Assembly (NCBI GenBank): GCA_910578115.1
Contig: CAJTPO010000022.1
Span: 7,036-71,035, forward strand
Origin: an uncultured Lachnospiraceae bacterium
GTDB taxonomy: Bacteria > Bacillota > Clostridia > Lachnospirales > Lachnospiraceae
Length of the DNA: 64,000 nt
Direction: 5' to 3'
This document shows, piece after piece, positions 1-8,653 of this stretch (its first letter is position 1; each line of letters opens with the position of its first letter). The notes under the pieces were generated by a model. That model ran no database searches. It was not told the origin of the DNA and worked only from the letters and a program-made list of their open reading frames with translations. The translations under genes and the position numbers were made by a program.

Positions 1-1
1 G

Positions 2-3000
2 GTGGATCTTTCGGAGGATATCGCGTATCAGCTGTCCGAAAATATCGACAAGCTGCATGATCTGACGGGCAGGATGCTGGAGGATGCGGGAGCGGAGTCT
101 GACACCGTTTCTGCCAGATTGACGGTGATACAGGATTTTGTGGACAAAGCGCTGGACGACACCGGAGTGCTGGCTGACAGGACGATAGAATGGACGGACG
201 GCATGGTCAGTTCCGCCAATGACCTGATGGGCCGCGTGGACTATATCATGGATGAGACCGGCAAAAATGGCGGTTTTATTGACCAGACAAGAAATGCTGC
301 GGGCAATGTGAGAGATGCGGCACAGGAGCTGGGGGATACGGTGGATGCGCTGGATATTTATCAGTATATGACCGAGGAGGAAAAAGCGCGCTACGAGGAA
401 GCCAGAACGGGGATGGAGAACGCATCGAAGCAGTATGCGGAGGACTATGCCAGAGCGCTGGAAGCGTATCGGAATTATTATATTGATAAGGTGCGCTCTG
501 AAAATGGCAATTATGCAAGAAGTGCAGGATTTACGCTTTATGTCAATACGGATGCGGGAAGGCCTGAAAATACGAAGCATGACAGTATGGGCAGTTCGAA
601 CTACAAAAGTGTTGATCATGTCGATGCTGTGGCCGCTGGGAGCATAGATCATGCCGATGCTGCAGAAGATGAAAGTGCTGACCGTACTAATGTGGGCAAC
701 GAAGATTCTGATCATGGTATTGGTAATGGAGAAAGAGGAGACAACAGTGCCGGGGAAATGTCCGGAGTTGATACAGACAGCCGGGATAGTGATGGCACAT
801 ACGGTATAACGTCCGGAGAAGAAGCCGATGATGACAGTGTCAGCGACAGCGCAGACAATCCTGCGGCACCTGACAGCGAGGATGACACAGACAGCTCTGC
901 AGCACCCGGCAATGAGGATGATACAGACAGCTCTGCGACACCTGACAATGGGGACACCTCAGACAGCCCAGCAGCACCTGACAGCGGGGATGACACAGAC
1001 AATTCTGTGTCACCTGACAAAGAGGACATTTCAAACAACTCCGCGGCACCTGATAATGGCGATGTTTCAGACAATCCAGCGGCACCTGATAATGGCGATG
1101 TCTCAGACAGTCCTGCGGCAGCTGACAATGAAGCTACCCCAGACAGCCCTGGCGGATCAGGCACAGGCAGTGTTGACGCGGCAGATGTCAGAAGCGTAAG
1201 CGAAAAGGACCTGCGGCCTCTTATGCAGAACATTGTGCAGGCGGACTGGACATGGGATGCCAATAAAAGTGATTATACAAACTACATAGGCGTTGATGGC
1301 TGGGTGCATTACAGTAAGAATGCAGACGGAACAGAGACGACCACACCTTTTCCGCAGGAGGGTGGAGAACAGGGTGAACTGGACAGACAACTGCTTCAAG
1401 ATGTGGCAAAAGAAATGGCGGAGCCTGTCAACGCGGCCAAAATCAAAGCCGATGCAGGAAGTTATGCCGAGGAAAAGTATATGGCGGCGCATCCGGCATC
1501 TTCCGGTTATCAGCAGGACATGAGGGAGTACCTGCAGACGATGTCTTCCATCGTGCTGACAGCCGGGGAGAAGATGTCGGAGGAGGCACGCGGCGGGTTG
1601 AAAACTGCGGTGGGGTCCGTGGAGGACGCCATGGGTAATCTGGCATCTGCCGGCGGTGAAGTGAAGAGTCTTTTTGATACCGTCAATGGTATGCCGGATC
1701 TTCAGATGCCGCAGCTGGGAAGTGAATATCGAAGCAGAGCAGGCAGCCTGAATACCAATCTGCAGGGCCTTTCCGAAAATATGGGCCAGCTGAATCAGGA
1801 AATGTCATCCGGCAGTGATGTGATGCTGGACGACCTGGCGGCGATCAATGACCAGTTCAGTATGATCATGCGGCTGTATACGGATGCCATTGACGGTGTG
1901 CTGGACATGGATTATGCGGCGGTCTATGAAGATACTTCTCAGGAGGACGCCGAGAGCAGTACCGAGGCGACGATCGCAGACTGCACCAACAGAGGGACGG
2001 TGCAGGGAGATCTGAATGTGTCCGGCATTGCGGGGACGATGGCGATCGAATATGATTTTGATCTGGAAGGCGATGTGACAGGGATTGATAATGCCAGATT
2101 GAACTCCACATTTCTGACCAGATGTGTCCTCAGAAATAATGTCAATGAGGGTAATGTAACGGCGCTGAAAAGTTATGCGGGCGGGATTGCCGGCTTACAG
2201 GAGATGGGTACTGTCCTGCGCTGCGAGAATTACGGCAGGATCAGCAGCACGGACGGTAGTTATGTGGGAGGCATCGCCGGAAAGTCGCTCTCCCATATCG
2301 CAGACGGCTATGCCAAATGTACCGTGTCAGGGGAAACGTATGCGGCGGGGATTGCCGGTTTTGGTTCCAGTATGGAAAATTGTTGTGCCATGGTGCGGGT
2401 GCAGGATGCGACTTCTTTTTACGGAGCGATAGCAGGAGATGTGGATCACAGCGGGATTGTGGCCAATAACCGTTTTGTTTCGGAGGAGATTGCAGGAATT
2501 GACCGCATCAGCTACAGCGGTAAGGCGGAGCCGGTGAGCTATGAAGAACTGCTTGCTGTCCCGGGCCTGCCGGCCAGATTCCAGATGATGTCGGTAGTCT
2601 TTTATGCAGATGAGGAGGAGGTGAAACGTCTCCAGTGTCCGTATAAAAGTGATGTGTCAGCAAAATTGTATCCGGACATTCCGGCCAGGGACGGGTTCTA
2701 TGCGGACTGGGATATCAGAGAGATTCCCGGGATCTTATATGACGAAGATGTGACGGCCGAGTATGTACGTTATCTGACCACGCTGGCTTCTGCGCAGACT
2801 CGCGAGAACGGACAGTCGATCCTGCTGGTGGACGGTATGTTTAAGCAGGAGGCGGAGCTGGTGATCGCGGACGCAGGGAATGCGGCTGAGAAGACTACGC
2901 TTGAGGATGTGACGGAATGCTGGCACATCAAAATCCCGGAGGATGGAAATGAGCAGCACCAGATCCGTTATCAGGCACCACAGGGTGAGACAGAGGGCGT

Positions 3001-3253
3001 TTCTGTCTACAGAAAGCAGAATGATGGAACGTGGCTGCAGATGGACACGGAGCTTATGGGGATCTATCATCTTTTCACGGTGGAAAGGACAGAGGCGGAG
3101 ATTGCGGTCTGCATTCAGGACCGGAGACTGCAGGCGTATCTGGTTTACGGAATCCCGGCGGTTCTTGCAGCAACAGCGATGATTGTATTTTTTGTCGGAA
3201 AAAGTAGAAAACGGAAGAAAGGTAAAGTATTAGTTTCTGATGTAGTAGAATGA
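2..3253 (+). CDS. Large repeat-containing surface protein with C-terminal membrane anchor (5-prime partial)
   Basis: The reading frame is open to the left edge of the window, so the true start is probably upstream; 1083 residues are visible. The first 200 residues are helical and rich in Asp, Glu and Ala, with a coiled-coil look. Residues about 288-383 are eight tandem 12-residue units of the type AAPDNGDVSDSP. Residues about 664-820 hold repeated GGIAG or SGIAG turns with Cys-containing segments, resembling GLUG-type repeats of surface proteins. A hydrophobic segment at about 1045-1065 followed by KSRKRKKGK looks like a single membrane anchor with a short basic cytoplasmic tail. I infer an extracellular, tail-anchored envelope protein; the actual function is unknown. 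The next gene follows after about 200 bases with its own promoter. Confidence 0.75.
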   Translation: MDLSEDIAYQLSENIDKLHDLTGRMLEDAGAESDTVSARLTVIQDFVDKALDDTGVLADRTIEWTDGMVSSANDLMGRVDYIMDETGKNGGFIDQTRNAAGNVRDAAQELGDTVDALDIYQYMTEEEKARYEEARTGMENASKQYAEDYARALEAYRNYYIDKVRSENGNYARSAGFTLYVNTDAGRPENTKHDSMGSSNYKSVDHVDAVAAGSIDHADAAEDESADRTNVGNEDSDHGIGNGERGDNSAGEMSGVDTDSRDSDGTYGITSGEEADDDSVSDSADNPAAPDSEDDTDSSAAPGNEDDTDSSATPDNGDTSDSPAAPDSGDDTDNSVSPDKEDISNNSAAPDNGDVSDNPAAPDNGDVSDSPAAADNEATPDSPGGSGTGSVDAADVRSVSEKDLRPLMQNIVQADWTWDANKSDYTNYIGVDGWVHYSKNADGTETTTPFPQEGGEQGELDRQLLQDVAKEMAEPVNAAKIKADAGSYAEEKYMAAHPASSGYQQDMREYLQTMSSIVLTAGEKMSEEARGGLKTAVGSVEDAMGNLASAGGEVKSLFDTVNGMPDLQMPQLGSEYRSRAGSLNTNLQGLSENMGQLNQEMSSGSDVMLDDLAAINDQFSMIMRLYTDAIDGVLDMDYAAVYEDTSQEDAESSTEATIADCTNRGTVQGDLNVSGIAGTMAIEYDFDLEGDVTGIDNARLNSTFLTRCVLRNNVNEGNVTALKSYAGGIAGLQEMGTVLRCENYGRISSTDGSYVGGIAGKSLSHIADGYAKCTVSGETYAAGIAGFGSSMENCCAMVRVQDATSFYGAIAGDVDHSGIVANNRFVSEEIAGIDRISYSGKAEPVSYEELLAVPGLPARFQMMSVVFYADEEEVKRLQCPYKSDVSAKLYPDIPARDGFYADWDIREIPGILYDEDVTAEYVRYLTTLASAQTRENGQSILLVDGMFKQEAELVIADAGNAAEKTTLEDVTECWHIKIPEDGNEQHQIRYQAPQGETEGVSVYRKQNDGTWLQMDTELMGIYHLFTVERTEAEIAVCIQDRRLQAYLVYGIPAVLAATAMIVFFVGKSRKRKKGKVLVSDVVE
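863..1150 (+). repeat. Eight 36-bp coding tandem repeats (12-residue unit)
   Basis: Eight consecutive 12-residue units with consensus AAPDNGDxSDSP lie in frame within the surface protein. They are acidic, rich in Pro, Ser and Asp, and vary most at positions 4-8. The array probably forms an extended wall-spanning or spacer stalk. Its low complexity also keeps other frames open on both strands. Confidence 0.85.
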
Positions 3254-3298
3254 TCTTAAGGAAGACGAAAAAACGTTTATATATATTTGCGAAATGTG

Positions 3299-3327
3299 TT
3301 GCATATAAAGACTTCCTATGCTATACT
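3299..3327 (+). promoter_or_regulatory. Sigma-A-type promoter for the ATPase/STAS-like gene
   Basis: TTGCAT and TATACT are separated by exactly 17 bases, with the -10 ending at 3327. A start near 3334 would give a leader of about 120 bases before the ATG at 3457. This supports the downstream start rather than the longer in-frame extension. Confidence 0.6.
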
Positions 3328-3456
3328 GCCTTTAATAAAACGGATCTTGACATTCAAATATACGAATTATTGGGCGCGGGATATTACATTTTTGTTTCCC
3401 GGATATTTGGTAAGAATTGTAATGACAATGCAGTCATAGCATTAAGGGGGGATATA

Positions 3457-4548
3457 ATGTCTTTTGATCAAAGGAAGAGAGAAGAGATCAGGAAATATAT
3501 TCTAAGCAAGGTTGCATTACGTGATAAAGATTTTGTTGCCAAGACAATGGATAATTTTGGCGTGACCAGACTGTATATGGAAGAATTCATACGGGAAGCG
3601 ATTCGGGATGAAGTGATCGCAGAGGAACCGGGGATGCCATGTCAGTATCGACTGATAGAGCATATCAAGGAACAGCAGATAGACAGAAAGCAGAATCAGC
3701 AGGAAGAAGATCGCTTATATGCACAATATATAGAGAAGGAGCTGAACGGCTGCAATGAGAATGCACGGCGGATCTGGCAATATACCTGTGCAGAAATACT
3801 AAATAATGCGATTGAGCATTCACAGGGTGACAGGATCTGTATTATCGTAAGGACGAATGCGCTTTACAGCAGTGTTGTAATAGTGGACAATGGAGTTGGT
3901 ATTTTTCAGACATTAGTAGAGTATATGAAAGAGAATGGCTGGGAGAATCCCAACAGCGAGGATGCATTGATAGAATTGTATAAAGGGAAGATCACAAGTG
4001 ACAGCAGCAGACATTCAGGGGAAGGAATCTTTTTTTCCTCTAAGGCAATGACTGAATTCGGAATCTGGTCTGATGCTAAGATCTATAAATTTGGATACGG
4101 ACAGGCTCCGGATGTCATAGAACATCGCCTGCTGGCATATGCGTCGCGATTGCAGGATATTGGCACATTGGTCATGATGACATTGGAAAATGAAACTTCC
4201 AGAAAGCTTTCAGAGGTGTTTGATATGTACACAGATATAGACGAAGGATTTATACGCACAAGTATTGCCGTAAAGGAAGCGTGTCTGTCCGGGGAACCGG
4301 TAGCACGGTCACAGGCCAGACGGATCTGCAACCGGCTGGATGAATTTAAAGAAGTAATTTTGGATTTCAGTAGAGTAGAAGTGATGGGGCAGGGATTTGC
4401 AGATGAGATATTCCGGGTGTTTGCACTGGAGCATCCACAGGTTACCCTGCGCCCGGTAAATATGATCCCGGAGGTGGTCCGCATGATCCGGCATGTCAGC
4501 AGAGGGCAGATACCCGGGAATGTATGTCTTCCCGGGTATTCGCATTAG
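3457..4548 (+). CDS. ATP-binding (Bergerat fold) regulator with winged-helix start and STAS-like C-terminus
   Basis: 363 residues. The ATG at 3457 is preceded by AAGGGGGG at good spacing; the frame is open 69 codons further up, but that part contains a promoter and is not protein-like. Residues about 1-70 look like a small helix-turn-helix region. The middle carries the histidine-kinase-type ATP site: N box EILNNAIEHS, G1 box VDNGVGIF and G2 box HSGEGIFFSSKAM. No phosphoacceptor His motif is seen. The last 80 residues (EFKEVILDFSRVEVMGQGFADEIF) resemble the STAS-like DUF4325 domain. Such one-piece ATPase/STAS-like proteins recall anti-sigma and anti-anti-sigma logic, but the partner and target are unknown. 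It is probably cytoplasmic and monocistronic. Confidence 0.75.
   Translation: MSFDQRKREEIRKYILSKVALRDKDFVAKTMDNFGVTRLYMEEFIREAIRDEVIAEEPGMPCQYRLIEHIKEQQIDRKQNQQEEDRLYAQYIEKELNGCNENARRIWQYTCAEILNNAIEHSQGDRICIIVRTNALYSSVVIVDNGVGIFQTLVEYMKENGWENPNSEDALIELYKGKITSDSSRHSGEGIFFSSKAMTEFGIWSDAKIYKFGYGQAPDVIEHRLLAYASRLQDIGTLVMMTLENETSRKLSEVFDMYTDIDEGFIRTSIAVKEACLSGEPVARSQARRICNRLDEFKEVILDFSRVEVMGQGFADEIFRVFALEHPQVTLRPVNMIPEVVRMIRHVSRGQIPGNVCLPGYSH
4510..4539 (+). terminator. GC-rich hairpin at the end of the ATPase/STAS-like gene
   Basis: Perfect 11-bp arms (ATACCCGGGAA and its complement) with an 8-base loop overlap the last codons. Only a short weak T stretch follows, so it may be a poor intrinsic terminator or a 3-prime stabilising structure. 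Confidence 0.4.
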
Positions 4549-4674
4549 AACAGGCTGGTTTGGCCTTATCACTATAAGAAGTAACTGGCAATCAGAACTG
4601 CGCACTTGCTGCGCTGTTCGTGACTGCGCCATGCGTTCATGCGGCTTGTCTGTATGAATGCATGTGTGCATATG

Positions 4675-4735
4675 TTTCTAAACATCCACTTCTATTTATG
4701 GTGGTATGATGGTACGGGATATGGATGTTTAGAAA
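4675..4735. repeat. 13-bp perfect inverted repeat at the 3-prime end of the antiporter operon
   Basis: TTTCTAAACATCC at 4675-4687 pairs with GGATGTTTAGAAA at 4723-4735 around a 35-base loop. The right arm overlaps the stop codon of the last operon gene on the minus strand. No T tract follows on either strand, so a 3-prime-end structure is more likely than a classical terminator. Confidence 0.6.
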
Positions 4736-7041
4736 ATATCCATCACAAACAGATACGCGATCATCAGGATCAGCCCGATACAGAACAGCAGCAGCCCGAA
4801 AGACATGCTTCGCGCGATCATCGTGCTGTTTTCGGCCCATTCTTCGTGGATCATGGCGAATTTATGGTCATAATCCACGTGGGCAGGGCGTTTCCTGCGG
4901 TAAGTCAGATTACCGATCTGCTGGAACGTGGAAGCGATGCAGGCGCACATGTGGGTGAATGCGGTTCCTTCCGGCAGTTCCTGCGGCAGTCTGCTGTCCC
5001 GATAGACGGTTTTGCGCAGCAGCACTACGACGGTATCCACCAGGCTGTCCAGCACCCGGCAGACCATACCGCACAGGAAGGGCAGAACCTGCAGCAGCAG
5101 CGGCCGGTAGAGCCGGTCCTCCAGATCCAGATAGCTGTTCCAGCGATTGACGTACTTCCGGCGCGGATTTCGACCCTGTCCTTTTGACGTACTCTCTTTT
5201 GCGTCCTCAGGATTCTTGACAGTATTGACGGTATGTGTCGTTTCGACAGGGCGCATCATCCACAATCTGACGACGACTGCGTATACCACCGCACCGATAA
5301 CCAGCGAGATGGCAGCTCCTTTCAGGTTCGTCAGTGAGAAATAGGAAACCGTCAACTCCGTTTCTTCCACATTCATAAAGCCCTGCCCCATTTGAGAGAG
5401 TCTGTCCATGACAGCATAAGGGAAAAGGCCCATCAGCGGCAGCAGGGACGCGCTGATCGTCAATGCGGCGGCGCTGATCTTATTCATATACTTTCCGTTT
5501 AGCGTGTCATATTTTTCCTGCACGGCAGCATCCGTGTTTTTTTCCACAAAAAGAGCCACATAGAGTTTTGTCATATAAGCCACAGTCAGGCCGCCGCTGA
5601 TGAGAAAGGCCCATTCGATCCACTGCAGCGTGCCCGCGCTGAACAGGGTACCCGTGCCTGCCAGGGCGGACATGCTGGCCACAGCGGCAATACTGCCGTT
5701 TCTGACCAGTTCGGTGTATTCCACGATACTCTCATGAATCAGAGTCTTGCTGATATAGCCGTTCCAAAGAGGCACACCGCCAATTCCCAGCGCCCCCATT
5801 AGGAAGATATAATGAAGCAGCGGTTTCCTGCGGCCAAAACCGCGCAGGGCATTGAGATCCAGCGTGTGCACATTCATATAGACCACACCCGCCGCCATAA
5901 ACAGCGTCAGCTTGATCAGAGAGTGATTGACCATATGCAGCAGACTGCCGCGCACAGCGATCAGATTTTCCGCTCCCATCAGTCCGGACATGCCGACGCC
6001 TACCAGAATAAATCCGATCTGGGAGACGGAGGAACATGCCAGCGTCCTTTTCAGATCGACGGAGAAGAGCGCCAGCACCGCACCTACCACCATCGTACAG
6101 ACGCCCAGCAGCAGGATCATGCTGCTCCAGGCCGTGTTACCGAGAAAAAGATAAGCGGTCAGGATCAGGATACCGTACATCCCTGCTTTGGTCAGAATAC
6201 CGGACAGGAGAGCGGAAGCCGGAGCAGGAGCCACCGGATGCGCTTTGGGCAGCCAGATATGGAGAGGAAAAGCGCCGGCCTTGGCTCCAAAACCAAAGAG
6301 CAGGCAGAATCCGGCGATCCACAGCTGTGTCATGGCGGAGGAAGCGCCGGCCGTTCCGGCGCCCCATTTTTGTGTGACAGCTGCGGTCTGCAGGCCGTTG
6401 GCAGCAGTTCCGTAAGCGCTGTAGAGACCGGTCAATTCGTCGAAGAAAAGCGTCCCCGTCACGTCATAGAGCAGGAAGATGCCCATTAACATGACCAGCC
6501 CGCCGATCACTGCCACGGCGAGGTAAGTGCCGGCAGCCCGCAGCGCTTCCCGCTTCTCGTCGTGTGCCACCCACACATAAGAGGTGAGGGACATGATCTC
6601 GAAGAAGATGAAAGTGGTATAGAAATCTGCCGAGAGGAAGACGCCCTCCGTCGCCCCCAGCGTCACCAGCAGAAACAGATAATAGCGGTTGCGGTTACGA
6701 TAATGACTTAAATATTCCCTGGAAAAAAGGGTGCTCATAAACCACATGAAAGCAGCGATCATGCCATACAGGGCACGGAAGCCGTCCAATGTAAAATGCA
6801 GTCCCATGCCGCAGATTTCAGGGATATCTGCCCGTACAGGAAGCATGGAGGAACCGTTCTGCCCAGACGTCAGCATCTGCCAGAACAGATACAGGAAGAG
6901 TCCGAAAGTAAGCCCCGTTACCAGATCGGCAAACCGGCTGCGCAGGTCTTTTTGGAAGCGTCCCAGCAGATAGCTGAGGATTCCGGCGGCCATGGGGCCG
7001 AAGACTGCGATATAGAGAAGAAGATTGATTGTTGTGCTCAT
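4729..7041 (-). CDS. NuoL/MrpA-like proton-translocating antiporter subunit (long form)
   Basis: 770 residues from the ATG at 7041, which has AGAAAGG about nine bases upstream; the frame extends 24 codons further without a better site. The protein is a multi-spanning member of the proton-conducting NADH dehydrogenase/Mrp family. It has the TM5 glutamate (FIFFEIMSL), the TM7 lysine segment (GFGAKAGAFPLHIWLPKAH) and the TM12 lysine (NGYISKTLIHE), all expected for ion translocation. After about residue 600 there is a basic linker (KGQGRNPRRKYVNR), an amphipathic region and a final membrane segment; this is longer than D-type subunits and recalls the NuoL lateral helix, although the sequence differs. 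It is the last gene of the ten-gene operon. It could equally be called HyfB/NuoL-like. Confidence 0.85.
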   Translation of the reverse strand: MSTTINLLLYIAVFGPMAAGILSYLLGRFQKDLRSRFADLVTGLTFGLFLYLFWQMLTSGQNGSSMLPVRADIPEICGMGLHFTLDGFRALYGMIAAFMWFMSTLFSREYLSHYRNRNRYYLFLLVTLGATEGVFLSADFYTTFIFFEIMSLTSYVWVAHDEKREALRAAGTYLAVAVIGGLVMLMGIFLLYDVTGTLFFDELTGLYSAYGTAANGLQTAAVTQKWGAGTAGASSAMTQLWIAGFCLLFGFGAKAGAFPLHIWLPKAHPVAPAPASALLSGILTKAGMYGILILTAYLFLGNTAWSSMILLLGVCTMVVGAVLALFSVDLKRTLACSSVSQIGFILVGVGMSGLMGAENLIAVRGSLLHMVNHSLIKLTLFMAAGVVYMNVHTLDLNALRGFGRRKPLLHYIFLMGALGIGGVPLWNGYISKTLIHESIVEYTELVRNGSIAAVASMSALAGTGTLFSAGTLQWIEWAFLISGGLTVAYMTKLYVALFVEKNTDAAVQEKYDTLNGKYMNKISAAALTISASLLPLMGLFPYAVMDRLSQMGQGFMNVEETELTVSYFSLTNLKGAAISLVIGAVVYAVVVRLWMMRPVETTHTVNTVKNPEDAKESTSKGQGRNPRRKYVNRWNSYLDLEDRLYRPLLLQVLPFLCGMVCRVLDSLVDTVVVLLRKTVYRDSRLPQELPEGTAFTHMCACIASTFQQIGNLTYRRKRPAHVDYDHKFAMIHEEWAENSTMIARSMSFGLLLFCIGLILMIAYLFVMDIF

Positions 7042-7122
7042 AATAAAATGCCTTTCTGAATCTATGTGAATCTGTGAAAATTCATTCTGCGCCATTTGGC
7101 TGAAAATGAACATGGCAACACA

Positions 7123-8592
7123 CTAGAACGTATACAACCCGGCCGCCACATCCCGGAAGAAATCCGTGAGCGGCTGGGAATACAATCCGAATGCAATGGT
7201 AAAAAATATAAATACAAACAGCGGCAGGAGCATTTTCCAATTAGGATCTTTGAACTCCTTTATGGAAGAATCGTCGAAATCCTTCCCCGGGAAAAAGGCC
7301 CGCACCACAATGGTCAGCATGTAGATGGCAGTCAGCAGAGCGGATATCAACAGGCAGGCAATCCCCAAGTAAGCCACCGGATTGCCACTCTCTGCGGCAG
7401 CGGAAGCCAGATTCCACTTGCTGATAAAGCCGGCCAGTCCCGGTACTCCCATCAGCGCCAGCGCAGACACGGTGAAGATGCCGAATACGCAGGGCATCCT
7501 GTACCCCATGCCGTCCAGTTCATGTACGTACTGCTTCTCTGTCTGGTGGATGATGGCTCCCGCACAGAAGAAGGAGCAGATTTTGATCACCGCATGGAAG
7601 ATCAAATGGGTCAGCGCGCCCACCAGCCCTAAGGGCGTCATGATGGTGACGCCGAACAGGATGTAGGACAGGTTGCTGATGGTGGAGTAGGCCAGCCGCC
7701 TTTTCAGGTGGGTCTCCTTGACGGCCCGGCTGCAGCCGTACACGATGGTAAACATGACCACCAGCATGACGGTGGTCTGCGCCCAGGTGCCTTTCAGAAA
7801 GTCCACGCCGAAACTGTAATAGGTCAGCCGGATAATGGCAAAAGCGCCCGATTTGACCACGGCAACAGCGTGCAGAAGCGCCGTGACCGGGGTGGGAGCC
7901 ACACCCGCCTGCGGCAGCCAGGAATTAAAAGGGAACACGGCGACCTTGACGCCGAATCCCAGGAAAGCCATCACGTAGACGAACAGCAGGACGTTGGTAC
8001 GGCCGCCGATCTTAGTCAGGTCAAGCACGCCGCCCAGAATAAAATCGGTGGTAGTACCGTAGATAATGATCATGATCAGGCCGATAAAAGCGAAAGCCGC
8101 GCCGCCCAGCGAATAGTACAGGTATTTTCGGCTGGCCAGAATGGCCTCTCTTGTCAGCGTGTGCATGACAAGCGGCACCGTCACCAGCGTCAGCAGTTCG
8201 TAGAAGAAGTACATGGTCAGCAGGTTCGCCGACAGCGCGATACCCAGCGTAATGCCGTAAGTCATCGTGTAGAAGAGGAAAAAGATCTTCTCATGCTCTT
8301 CTTTCGTCATATACTCAAAGGCGTACAGAGTAGCGAAGGGCCACAGCGCGGAGACAAGCCCGGCAAATACCATACCCATGCCGTCCACCTTGAAACAGAT
8401 GGAAAGATCACCTGTAAAATGCGCCAGCAGAAAGGTGCTGTCGGAGTGGTGCAGCAGCAGATACCATACCAGAAAGCTGTTTAAAATGACGGCGCTTTCC
8501 AGAAAGACTTCCATATGCCAACGCTTTTTAAAAGAAAGCATCGGCACCAGCGCGCCTGCGATTATGGGAATTAAAATTACCAGTATGATCAT
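7123..8592 (-). CDS. MrpD/NuoN-like proton-translocating antiporter subunit (third D-type)
   Basis: 489 residues with about 14 membrane segments. The ATG follows ATGGAGGTTTACT, a strong ribosome site. Key ion-path residues are present: FFYELLTLVTVP (TM5 Glu), GFGVKVAVFPFNSWLPQAG (TM7 Lys) and GFISKWNLA (TM12 Lys). The length matches MrpD, NuoM and NuoN. It lies 61 bases downstream of another D-type gene and 81 bases upstream of the L-type gene, all on the minus strand. Inferred role: one of four parallel proton or sodium channels in a membrane complex. The family is clear; which orthologue it is cannot be told by eye. Confidence 0.85.
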   Translation of the reverse strand: MIILVILIPIIAGALVPMLSFKKRWHMEVFLESAVILNSFLVWYLLLHHSDSTFLLAHFTGDLSICFKVDGMGMVFAGLVSALWPFATLYAFEYMTKEEHEKIFFLFYTMTYGITLGIALSANLLTMYFFYELLTLVTVPLVMHTLTREAILASRKYLYYSLGGAAFAFIGLIMIIIYGTTTDFILGGVLDLTKIGGRTNVLLFVYVMAFLGFGVKVAVFPFNSWLPQAGVAPTPVTALLHAVAVVKSGAFAIIRLTYYSFGVDFLKGTWAQTTVMLVVMFTIVYGCSRAVKETHLKRRLAYSTISNLSYILFGVTIMTPLGLVGALTHLIFHAVIKICSFFCAGAIIHQTEKQYVHELDGMGYRMPCVFGIFTVSALALMGVPGLAGFISKWNLASAAAESGNPVAYLGIACLLISALLTAIYMLTIVVRAFFPGKDFDDSSIKEFKDPNWKMLLPLFVFIFFTIAFGLYSQPLTDFFRDVAAGLYTF

Positions 8593-8653
8593 AGTAAACC
8601 TCCATCATGCTCCATTCTTGTACTTATATAGGTAATTGCGCAGGACTTCCTTT

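Noticed and set aside
712..1263. 183-codon open frame on the minus strand across the surface-protein repeats
   Set aside because: It is kept open by the 36-bp repeats, has no ribosome site and is a low-complexity Ser/Leu shadow of the real gene.
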